Shown: piece after piece, positions 6,809 to 13,052 of the stretch
Numbering within the stretch: position 1 is the first letter of the stretch
How the letters are laid out: each line of letters starts with the position of its first letter
Assembly: GCA_005772945.1 (NCBI GenBank)
Contig: SXIE01000067.1
Coordinates: forward strand, 1-15,023
Reading direction: 5' to 3'
DNA: 15,023 bases
DNA from: Pseudomonadota bacterium
Lineage (GTDB): Bacteria; Myxococcota; UBA9042; PHBI01
Translations under genes and position numbers: made by a program
Notes under the pieces: generated by a model
Databases searched by the model: none
Told to the model about the DNA's origin: nothing
Seen by the model: only the letters and a program-made list of their open reading frames with translations

Positions 6809-7663
6809 ATGCGAAGACCTGAAGCCTGGCTCATGTTCTGTGCCGTCGTGGGCACGACGGCCTGTGGCAAATCGGCGCCGCCGGTCAGGGCCCGGGCGAC
6901 CGCAATCGCGACCGCAATCGCGTCCGACGTGCAGGTCGCGGCCGCGCCTGACACGGCCCCCGCGCCGCCGGATGTGACGGCCGACACGGTGGTCGCAGGT
7001 ACGCCCGAGGTAGAGCCCGCGGTTGCCGCCGCCGATGCGGTGGCGACGCCGGCCGTGCCGCGGACGACGCCCGAAGAGCAGCGCACGGCGATCGATGCGT
7101 TCTTTGGGGGCGGGCTAGGCAAGACGGCGCTGGTCTCGCTCGATCCGTTCCTCTTGGTCGTGCTCGAGTCCTGGGACGGCGAAGACGAGCACGGCGTGCG
7201 CGTGCGTTTCGGCGAAGACAAGGACGTCGATCGGTTCGAGGACAGTTGGGGCTCGCACCAGACGGACAAGCAGCGCGCGGCTGCGGTCCTGCGCGCCAAG
7301 GACAAGGTCACGAAGAGGTTCGCGGGCCATGCGCTGTATGTGTTCAACGTGATGCCGTGGCCCGAGCCGGTGCGCGAAAGGGCGGTCGAGCAGGTGCCCG
7401 TCGAGCGGCTCGGGGTCGACGTCATGTACGGCAAGAGCGCGCTCGTGGGCGAGGCGCCAGACACGCCGGCGGGGTTCTTCAAGGTGCTCGAAGGTGAGAC
7501 CGTGCTCACGTCTCGCCCGTACGCGCACGACGCCGACGACGAGTGGCCAAGCGCGCTGTACTCGGCGCCGGGCGTGTCTGCGGTGGTGGTGACGACCACG
7601 TTTGCGTTCGTCGGGTCCGAAGACAAGCAAGGCGAGCGGACCTTTCCGCTCAGCTGGCCATGA
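6809..7663 (+). CDS. Lipoprotein of unknown function
   Basis: A 284-residue predicted lipoprotein. ATG at 6809 has AGGAG nine bases upstream and a promoter before it. The signal peptide MRRPEAWLMFCAVVGTTAC gives Cys19 as the lipidation site. Residues 20-85 are a low-complexity Ala/Pro/Val/Thr linker that includes a duplicated ATAIATAIA stretch. The folded part (about 90-284) begins TTPEEQRTAIDAFFGG and contains the recognisable stretches VRVRFGEDKDVDRFEDSW and ALYVFNVMPWPEP. It has no Cys and no evident catalytic motif. I recognise no family. Its stop overlaps the start of the next gene (ATGA), so the two are translated as a pair and probably act together on the periplasmic side of the envelope. 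The frame is open upstream to 6506, but that part belongs to the decayed membrane-protein copy. Confidence 0.75.
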   Translation: MRRPEAWLMFCAVVGTTACGKSAPPVRARATAIATAIASDVQVAAAPDTAPAPPDVTADTVVAGTPEVEPAVAAADAVATPAVPRTTPEEQRTAIDAFFGGGLGKTALVSLDPFLLVVLESWDGEDEHGVRVRFGEDKDVDRFEDSWGSHQTDKQRAAAVLRAKDKVTKRFAGHALYVFNVMPWPEPVRERAVEQVPVERLGVDVMYGKSALVGEAPDTPAGFFKVLEGETVLTSRPYAHDADDEWPSALYSAPGVSAVVVTTTFAFVGSEDKQGERTFPLSWP

Positions 7664-8412
7664 TCGACGTCGGCGCGTGCATCCTCTTGATGTTCGCGCA
7701 GCCGCCTGCCGTGCCCGTGGTGGTCGGCGCGCCAGCGGCGGTGCGGTTCCATCTCGAAGATACGACGTCGCATATCGTCGTCGACGTCGTCTGCCCCAAG
7801 AGCGCGAGCGCGTGTCAGCGCATGCGCGTGTTTCAGCGCGAGCGGCTCGCGGACGATCTGCCGTGGGTGTCGCTGGCGCCGCTGGTCGACGATGTCGCCG
7901 GTTCGCCACTCATGGATGCGGCCGCGAACGAGGCGAAGACCAAGCGTTGGCAGCTCCAGATCGGCACGCGCACGAACGCATCCGCGACCGCGCCGGTCGA
8001 CACGAACGACAGCGACGCGCTGCTCGAAGTGCTCGCGCTCGACGTGCCGGCGCGGCGCCCGCATCCGTCGGCCGATGTGTCGGTCGTGCGCTTCGGTGGC
8101 GATCCGGCGGCACGTCACGACGAGGCGCGCGTGCACTGCGAGGTCGACGCGATCTGGTGCTCGCTGGAGCACCTGCCCGCGTGGCACGCGGGTCCGATGC
8201 GCAGCGTGCGCTGGCCACACATCGCGTGGATGGGCGAGGCGACGAACGTGCTGATGACCGCCGACCACTTCGTCCTCGAGCCGGGCGAGCCGAACCAGAT
8301 ACGCTGGTCGTGGCAGATCCGGATCGACACCCGCATCAACGCAAGCGGGCCGCTCGCCGAGCTGACGGCTGACGCCTACGGTATGTTGTACGGGCTCGTG
8401 CGCGGCCGCTGA
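7660..8412 (+). CDS. Unknown protein translationally coupled to the 6809 lipoprotein
   Basis: A 250-residue protein. The ATG at 7660 overlaps the upstream TGA (ATGA) and has no ribosome binding site of its own, so coupling is expected. The in-frame upstream extension (from 7543) lies wholly inside the lipoprotein gene and is rejected. The N-terminus (MIDVGACILLMFAQPPAVPV) is hydrophobic and could be a weak signal peptide, though it lacks basic residues. The body contains two related Trp segments, RWQLQIGTRTNASATAP (near residue 105) and RWSWQIRIDTRINASGP (near 223), suggesting an internal duplication of about 118 residues. Three or four Cys are scattered (VCPKSASAC, HCEVDAIWC). No known family or catalytic motif was recognised. 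Confidence 0.68.
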   Translation: MIDVGACILLMFAQPPAVPVVVGAPAAVRFHLEDTTSHIVVDVVCPKSASACQRMRVFQRERLADDLPWVSLAPLVDDVAGSPLMDAAANEAKTKRWQLQIGTRTNASATAPVDTNDSDALLEVLALDVPARRPHPSADVSVVRFGGDPAARHDEARVHCEVDAIWCSLEHLPAWHAGPMRSVRWPHIAWMGEATNVLMTADHFVLEPGEPNQIRWSWQIRIDTRINASGPLAELTADAYGMLYGLVRGR

Positions 8413-8427
8413 GAGCTGTGGGGGCCG

Positions 8428-8601
8428 CTACAGGGTCTGGCCGAGCGCGTGCAGCAGATGGACCACGGCGACCCGCCGAACGGTCCCGCCGAAGGCGTTG
8501 TCGACCGCATTCTTCCGCCCGATGACGCCATCACGCACCGCGATGGCGACGAGGACGACGAGAAACAACGGTCCGCCGAGAACGGCGATAGCGATGCCCA
8601 T
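8428..8601 (-). CDS. 57-residue membrane microprotein with a LemA-like N-terminus
   Basis: ATG at 8601 is preceded by GGAGG at five bases, a strong ribosome binding site, and TAG lies at 8430-8428. Residues 3-23 (IAIAVLGGPLFLVVLVAIAV) form a single membrane segment. The next stretch, RDGVIGRKNAVDNAFGGT, closely resembles the segment after the membrane helix in LemA proteins (Y-N-x-L-x-x-x-R-N-x-V-x-x-A-F/W). LemA proteins are usually near 190 residues and continue with a D-V-x-L-K-x-R-x-D-L-I-P-N motif, which is absent here. The last 17 residues (VRRVAVVHLLHALGQTL) are unrelated and amphipathic. It may be a truncated LemA remnant that kept its translation signals, or a real small membrane protein. 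It converges on the 7660-8412 gene, 15 bp away. Confidence 0.6.
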   Translation of the reverse strand: MGIAIAVLGGPLFLVVLVAIAVRDGVIGRKNAVDNAFGGTVRRVAVVHLLHALGQTL

Positions 8602-8758
8602 GGCGACCTCCGTGGTCGGGGGCGCGCTCTATCACGCACGCTCCGCGCATCCAACGGCGCCAAGGTGGGAGCGTGTCATATCCGTGCAGCGGGTGGCCGA
8701 TTGGCGTCCGAGCGACGCGGCGGACTGGCACCCTCGGCGGTCCGAGTTCGCGGCGCGT

Positions 8759-10057
8759 TTATTCGAACGCGAAGATCGGTGTGTCGTTGCGCGCGAGGCG
8801 GCGGACATGACGGATGACGCCTGCACCGCGGCGCTCGCGTACGAGGCTCGCTTTGGTGTCGACAAGTGTCTTGGGCGCGTCGGCGGTCACGTCCACGTAG
8901 ACGCCCAGGTAGTCGCCTTTCTGGACGGTGATGCCGGGCGGCATTTCCGCCGGGGTCAGCGTGAAGTGCATGTTCTCCTTGATCGCCTTGTGTTTGCATT
9001 TCTCTTCGTAAACCAGGGTGCCGTCGTGCTCGATCTTGAGGACGCGGTTCGTTCGGACGCAGTCATAGGCCTCGGTGAAGTCGCCGTGCTCGGTGATGGC
9101 GATCTGGCCGTCGGCTTGGACGGCCGTGACCTTCCCTTGCACGAACGCCAACTTCGGGTCGGCCGCGTCGAAGTCGAGCGGGTGGTTGACGCTGTAGTTG
9201 GGCACGGAAACGCCGGCTGGCGTGGTCGCCCAGAATCCCTTCTCGGCCTTGTCGGATGCGGCCGCGAGCGCCTGGGTCTCGGCGCGCGAGGCGCCCGGCC
9301 AGCGAACGACGTCCCAGTCCGTGCGCTCTTCGAGGAGCTCCGGGAGGCGCTTGACGCCACCGCGCATCGGCGTGTCCGACCACTTCGCGGTCGCGCAGAA
9401 GAGCGCCTTCTCGGCGGCCTCGTCGCGCGCCGGTCGACCGTGCGCGAGCTTGGGGAAATAGGCGCTCGCCAACCACGCGCGCTTACCGACCGCGAAGGCA
9501 TCGATATACGCCTTATGAATCGTCGCCGCGACGCCGACGTCGGCCGCGAAGCCGCGGTTGCCCATGCCGTCGACCTTCTCCACGAGCGCGCGGAGTGCGG
9601 GGATGCGGGCATAGAAATCCGGAATCGCTTGCGCCGCCGCCAGCTCGGGCTCGAGCTCGGCGCGGAGCCTCTCCGAGTCCTGCCACAAGACGCCGAAGGC
9701 CTTTTCGCAGCTCGGAAGCCACGTGCGATTGACGGCTGCCTGCATCGCCGCGTCGCCGGTTGCACCCTGGCTGCTGAGCGGCCATTGGAGGATCCAGGCG
9801 GGGTCCGGGTTCTTCGCCTTGACCAGCATTCGACCCTGGACGCCCTGCTTTAGGAAGTACTGCGCGCCGCGTCGATAGCCGATCTCGTCGGTCTCGAACG
9901 TGATCGTGTCGTAGATGTTCTTCACCTGGGCATCGACATCGCCGGTGTCCGGGGTTTCGCTCTTCGGGCCAGGAAACGGAAAACCGGCGCGCGCGCCGGG
10001 CAGCGCGACGGTGCAAAGGAGGGCGGCGGCCAAGACATGCGTGGCAAGGCGGTTCAT
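8759..10057 (-). CDS. Secreted protein of unknown function
   Basis: A 432-residue protein with a classical signal peptide (MNRLATHVLAAALLCTVALP, cleavage after GARA). ATG at 10057 has GGAG five bases upstream; the frame is open further upstream through non-coding sequence, which is rejected. The mature N-terminal part (about 25-110) contains YDTITFETDEIGYRRGAQYF. The middle is helical (PELAAAQAIPDFYARIPALR). The C-terminal third looks beta-rich, with GKVTAVQADGQIAITE, VYEEKCKHK and GDYLGVYVDV, as in a small barrel or OB-like module. Four mature Cys (SCEKAF, LFCATA, YDCVRT, EEKCKH) could form two disulfides. I recognise no family. An inverted repeat, CGCGTT/AACGCG (8754-8771), overlaps the stop and may help termination. 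Confidence 0.75.
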   Translation of the reverse strand: MNRLATHVLAAALLCTVALPGARAGFPFPGPKSETPDTGDVDAQVKNIYDTITFETDEIGYRRGAQYFLKQGVQGRMLVKAKNPDPAWILQWPLSSQGATGDAAMQAAVNRTWLPSCEKAFGVLWQDSERLRAELEPELAAAQAIPDFYARIPALRALVEKVDGMGNRGFAADVGVAATIHKAYIDAFAVGKRAWLASAYFPKLAHGRPARDEAAEKALFCATAKWSDTPMRGGVKRLPELLEERTDWDVVRWPGASRAETQALAAASDKAEKGFWATTPAGVSVPNYSVNHPLDFDAADPKLAFVQGKVTAVQADGQIAITEHGDFTEAYDCVRTNRVLKIEHDGTLVYEEKCKHKAIKENMHFTLTPAEMPPGITVQKGDYLGVYVDVTADAPKTLVDTKASLVRERRGAGVIRHVRRLARNDTPIFAFE

Positions 10058-10293
10058 GGACACTCCGAAGGTGGCGGGGGCCGGGCGTCCCGCAGCCGGG
10101 ACAATCACTGTGACCGAAGCTCGGCCGCCGGACAACCAACAAATAATGTCGCAACAATTGCGCTCTGGTCGAGCTCCCCGTCGATGCCGTCGATGGCGAC
10201 CGCGGAGTCCCCGCGGACGCGGCGCTTCCCGCCCGCGGTGAGCGCGCCGCGAAGAGCGCGCCGAGCGAAGCTCTGATGTGAGTCGGGAGTGAC
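10058..10293. other. Regulatory intergenic region with an AT-rich patch and a hairpin
   Basis: No gene was found in these 236 bp. A 6-bp perfect inverted repeat, GTCCCG/CGGGAC with loop CAGC, lies at 10087-10102. It would sit in the leader of the 10057 gene if transcription starts in the AT-rich patch at about 10130-10165. That patch stands out in this GC-rich window and contains CAATTG and two TTGTTG boxes on the minus strand. I could not assign a convincing -35/-10 pair. CCGCGG is repeated around 10200-10216. TGAGTC/GACTCA (10279-10296) overlaps the stop of the next gene and could form a weak terminator stem. Confidence 0.4.
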
Positions 10294-10725
10294 TCAGCGC
10301 GCGTTCCCATCTGGCTCGTCCGGGCCGTGCGTGCGCTCGAACGCGTGGACGTCGTAGCCGTCGGCGACCCGGAAATCGCCCGGATAGCCGGCGTCCCCGC
10401 CAATCTTGATGATGAGTCGTTCGCCGTCGAGCGCGAAGATCGCGTGCATGTGCTCGCCGCCGCACGTGACGTCCATGTGCATGGGCGTCACGCTCGGGTC
10501 TACCGCGAACTCACCCGCACACCGCTGCATGTTTGTCTCAATTGCGACGTGCCTGCCGGCGAATGCCCATTCCGTGCGGTCGCCGCTATCGACGGGGCGC
10601 CCTTCGAACGTGCGCATGCGCCAGCGTCCCGCGAGCCCCGCGACCCCTCCCCCATCGGCCTGCCCCACCGGGGTGCTCGCGCACCCACCGACCACCAAGA
10701 AAGCCGCCAGGAACCGTCGTCGCAT
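10294..10725 (-). CDS. Small lipoprotein, TIGR03067-like lipocalin-type fold
   Basis: A 143-residue predicted lipoprotein. ATG at 10725 has GGAGG five bases upstream. The signal peptide MRRRFLAAFLVVGGC puts Cys15 at the lipidation site. The mature part follows the pattern of the TIGR03067 family (conserved hypothetical, described mostly from planctomycetes). It opens with LAGRWRMRTFEGRPV, then EWAFAGRHV, then a DPSVTPMHMDVT segment, and ends with DGERLIIKIGG and VHAFER. That pattern implies a small beta-barrel; the ligand is unknown. Two Cys (QRC, VTC) may pair. It lies 236 bp upstream of the secreted-protein gene on the same strand and just downstream of an OmpA remnant. Confidence 0.65.
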   Translation of the reverse strand: MRRRFLAAFLVVGGCASTPVGQADGGGVAGLAGRWRMRTFEGRPVDSGDRTEWAFAGRHVAIETNMQRCAGEFAVDPSVTPMHMDVTCGGEHMHAIFALDGERLIIKIGGDAGYPGDFRVADGYDVHAFERTHGPDEPDGNAR

Positions 10726-10791
10726 TTCGTCCTCCAGCGCGTAGGACGTGGCATGGCTTTCGATTTGAAACGAGGGCCGAGCCTCCGCCCG

Positions 10792-11143
10792 CTAGGGGCC
10801 GCCGCGCGCCAGGCGCGAATGACGAGCTCGATACGCACATTGCGACGCGCGTCCGTTCCGCGCGCCGGGAAGAGCGGCACGGTGTCGCCGTAGCCTTTGG
10901 CCCGGAGGCGCGCCGCGTCGATGCCAAATGTGAAACTGGCGGGACCCGGATCCGGCCCGCGATCGCGTCGATGCACGGCGCGGTCCGCGGATGCAACGCA
11001 TCGCTCTCCCATGGGCATCTGCGGTCTGTCCGCGGCTCGAGCGTCGGAGCGGGCTCGGCCGCGCGCGCGCCGCGTTCGAGTCCCAACGCCAGGGCGACGG
11101 CCAAGACCCAGCCGGCGCGCCCGTGTGGCGGTGCGAGGCGCAT
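10792..11143 (-). pseudogene. OmpA-type peptidoglycan-binding domain remnant, frameshifted and deleted
   Basis: From ATG 11143 one frame gives a signal peptide (RAGWVLAVALALGLERGARA). It is followed by WESDALHPRTAPCIDAIAGR, which resembles the first strand and helix of an OmpA C-terminal domain (F-x-S-x-x-L-x-P ... L-D-x-I-A). A second frame then gives FGIDAARLRAKGYGDTVPLF and RRNVRIELVIR, matching the domain's end (RL-x-x-x-GYG-x-x-x-P ... R-R-N-R-R-V-E). The central G-H-T-D and LS-x-x-RA segment, about 40 residues, is missing at the frame change near 10930. The second frame has no stop before the next gene, while another frame has TAG at 10794-10792. All of this indicates an inactivated gene. 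Its ATG lies two bases after the stop of the upstream remnant. Confidence 0.6.
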
Positions 11144-11145
11144 CC

Positions 11146-11607
11146 TCAATTCGGCGCTGGGCAAACGAGACGCGGCGCTGCCACCGGCAGACGCTCGAGC
11201 CGTATCGTTCCGTGGTCGCGGCCGCGCGGCGGCATGACGTCGAACGGTGAGCTGTGGTGCCCCCAATCTGGTTCGCGGTTCGACTTGAACTTGGGCCCCG
11301 TCGCGTTCAACCAGGTGGACCAGTCACCGACCAAGGCGTTCCCACTCGAAACGAGGCGCGCGACGATCCGGACGCTACCTTCCTCGAGCGTCGCTACCAG
11401 CCCGAAGCGGATGCCGTTGTCCAAGACCTCGAGCGTGCTCGAGTCCTGGTACCCCATGCACGTCGCGCAGAGAGGTCCCGACGTCTCGAGGACGAGTGTG
11501 TCACCGAGCTCGGCAGTGGGTCGGACCGTGATCGTCGCAGCGCTCTCGAACGATTCCCCGCCGCGCTCGAAGCGGAGACGGTAGCTGCCGACCAGCGGCG
11601 CGTCTGG
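11146..11607 (-). pseudogene. 5'-truncated gene of unknown function
   Basis: The frame ending at TGA 11148-11146 is coherent over about 153 codons. It reads LVGSYRLRFERGGESFESAA, TAELGDTLVLETSGPLCATC, RFGLVATLEEGSVRIVARLV and SSPFDVMPPRGRDHGTIRLE. It has the alternating hydrophobic pattern of a beta-sandwich or barrel. The sense runs well upstream of the only ATG (11457), yet a TAG at 11644-11642 closes the frame and no plausible start or signal peptide lies between. The frame loses sense at about 11598-11607, exactly where the block shared with the 6434 copy begins. The simplest reading is that the block's arrival removed the 5' end. A shortened 103-residue product from 11457 cannot be excluded. 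Confidence 0.6.
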
Positions 11608-11618
11608 TCGGGACGTTC

Positions 11619-11647
11619 TTGTTCGGCGCGGCGCGATGGGCTAGCGT
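11619..11647 (+). promoter_or_regulatory. Promoter of the 11654 gene, leaderless arrangement
   Basis: TTGTTC (11619-11624) and TAGCGT (11642-11647) are separated by 17 bp. The ATG at 11654 lies six bases after the -10 box, where transcription would start, and there is no ribosome binding site. A leaderless transcript is therefore predicted. The decayed copy keeps TTGTTC (6455-6460) but has CAGCGC as its -10. Confidence 0.6.
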
Positions 11648-11653
11648 CGGCGC

Positions 11654-12448
11654 ATGACACCGACGGCCATCGCGTGGCGCTACCCGCTCGACGTGCGGCT
11701 TCCGAGCCACTGTGCGCGATGTGCGGCGCCTGCGACGTCGGGCTACCTCTTGTGCGGCACGCGCTCGGCGACGCCGGTGCCGCTCTGCGCGAAGTGTCGC
11801 AAGCGGCTGAAGGTCAGCATGGCGGGGTGGTTTCTCGCGACGCTCGTGCTCACCGCGGTCGCCGTCATGCTCGTCGCGCTGTTGTTGGAGCTCGTCATTC
11901 CGGCGCAAGAGCAGCTGGCCGGCATGATCATCGCGTTCCCGGTGCTGGCGCTGTGCGCGGCGGGACCGTTCGTGGCCTGGCGGCGGCGCGCCGTGCTTTT
12001 TCATCGCGTGCGGAGTCCCGTCTTTCTCGTCGACGACGCGGCCGAGGTGTTGCTCGGCTTCCGCAACCCGGCGTTCGCGCAGGCGACCGCGACGCTCAAC
12101 GGCGCGGGCGCGGGCCCAGGCGAGGGCCCAGGCGCGGGGAAAGTGGTGCCGATGCCGCCCCCGACCTACACCGTGTCGCTCGTGCTCATCGGCGTGGCGC
12201 TGGCCGAGGTGGCGATCGCGGTCGCGTCGTATGTGCGACTCTCGGACCTCCCCGGGACCCAGGGCTACGCGTGGTTCGAGGTGCTCGCGCTCGAGGCCGG
12301 CCTGCCGGTCGCGGCGCTCGTCGCATGTGCCGGCCTCGGGGTGCTCCTCTTCGGGCTCGGACTCGGGTGGGCGTTGCGCGTGAGGCGCCTGCGGGCGGCC
12401 TTCGCTTCGGCCACGCCGCCCAACCAGGGTCGCATCGACGCTGGTTAG
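11654..12448 (+). CDS. Zinc-ribbon-like, four-helix membrane protein
   Basis: A 264-residue inner-membrane protein of unknown function. The N-terminus holds C20-x-x-C23, C34 and C45-x-x-C48, a zinc-ribbon-like arrangement within about 30 residues. Membrane segments are predicted at about 58-78, 88-108, 173-193 and 217-241. A loop of about 60 residues between helices 2 and 3 begins with a basic patch (WRRRAVLFHRVRSP) and ends in a Gly/Pro/Ala run (GAGAGPGEGPGAG, 150-162). The likely layout is a cytoplasmic zinc ribbon followed by two helical hairpins. The start is fixed by the promoter six bases upstream and by conservation with the decayed copy at 6490. Its TAG overlaps the convergent neighbour's TAA. 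No known family was recognised. Confidence 0.8.
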   Translation: MTPTAIAWRYPLDVRLPSHCARCAAPATSGYLLCGTRSATPVPLCAKCRKRLKVSMAGWFLATLVLTAVAVMLVALLLELVIPAQEQLAGMIIAFPVLALCAAGPFVAWRRRAVLFHRVRSPVFLVDDAAEVLLGFRNPAFAQATATLNGAGAGPGEGPGAGKVVPMPPPTYTVSLVLIGVALAEVAIAVASYVRLSDLPGTQGYAWFEVLALEAGLPVAALVACAGLGVLLFGLGLGWALRVRRLRAAFASATPPNQGRIDAG

Positions 12449-12843
12449 CAGTCGCCCTGGTCCACGCGGACCCACGGCGACGTGGGGTGGTTCCCGAACG
12501 TCTCGATGCGCGCGCGCGCCGACCACACCGTGCCGTTCGGGATGTGGATGGGGAACGGAACGATCGCCGTGAAGTGGCGCGCGATGCCCTCCACGAAGTT
12601 CAACTTCCCGACGATGCGGGTGGTGGTCGACATGTGCGCGATCGGTCGCGCGATCTCCTCGCGCAGCTCGATCGCGAGCTCGGTCCCGAGGAAGCTGACG
12701 TGGGGCTCGATCTCGACCACGACACGCAGGAGACCACCGGGGGTCGGGACGCCGCTGCAGCGGAGTGCGACCTCCGCTTTGTGCCCGGTGACCGCGCCGA
12801 CACCGCGCTTGAGCGCGTTCTTGAGGGTGTGTGCAAAGGGCAT
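12445..12843 (-). CDS. Small arrestin/Spo0M-like beta-sandwich protein
   Basis: A 132-residue soluble protein without a signal peptide. ATG at 12843 has GGGAG six bases upstream; the frame is open 33 bases further but without a good start. A basic amphipathic opening (FAHTLKNALKRGVGAVTGHK) leads to AEVALRCSG, GGLLRVVVEI and LGTELAIELREE. The C-terminal half reads TTTRIVGKL, FTAIVPFPIHIPNGTVWSAR and PWVRVD. The order strand, 'PGG-L-x-V', then 'F-x-x-x-VPFPI-x-IP' recalls arrestin-like Spo0M proteins, which are usually about twice as long, so this could be a single half-domain. The assignment rests on pattern only. Its stop overlaps that of the zinc-ribbon membrane protein by four bases. Confidence 0.6.
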   Translation of the reverse strand: MPFAHTLKNALKRGVGAVTGHKAEVALRCSGVPTPGGLLRVVVEIEPHVSFLGTELAIELREEIARPIAHMSTTTRIVGKLNFVEGIARHFTAIVPFPIHIPNGTVWSARARIETFGNHPTSPWVRVDQGDC

Positions 12844-13052
12844 GGCAGTCTCCCGACCTGGGCGTGACGTCGGCAAGGTTGGTTGGGGATAGCCAAGGCC
12901 TAGCGCCCGGAGCCATGCGGGTAAAGATAAAGGCGCGCGCCCCCCGGAGACAGCGCGCGCGAACGTCGTGCTTGGTGAAAATTAACCGACGCATGGTGCT
13001 GATTTTGCGCGGGTTTATTGATTTCCGCCATTGGCGCAAACGGCCGCGGACG
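12844..13052. other. Intergenic region with AT-rich stretch and inverted repeats
   Basis: No gene was found in these 209 bp between two minus-strand genes. The stretch about 12977-13027 is markedly AT-richer than its surroundings. TTTGCGC (13004-13010) and GCGCAAA (13034-13040) are inverted arms around 23 bases. GGCGCGCGCC (12932-12941) is a 10-bp palindrome, and CGCTAGCG (13051-13058) covers the stop of the protease gene. It probably holds the terminator of one gene and the promoter of the next, but I could not place either securely. Confidence 0.4.

Noticed and set aside
8498..9853. 451-codon plus-strand open frame
   Set aside because: It is antisense to the secreted protein with a proper signal peptide and Shine-Dalgarno site, and its own product has no recognisable features.
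10586..11266. 226-residue protein from the frame that includes the OmpA remnant's signal peptide
   Set aside because: After residue about 110 the frame loses sense and runs through the TIGR03067-like lipoprotein gene. The OmpA signal continues in another frame.
11254..12867. 537-codon plus-strand open frame overlapping the membrane protein
   Set aside because: It is out of frame with the conserved membrane protein, has Arg-rich composition, and lacks a start signal.
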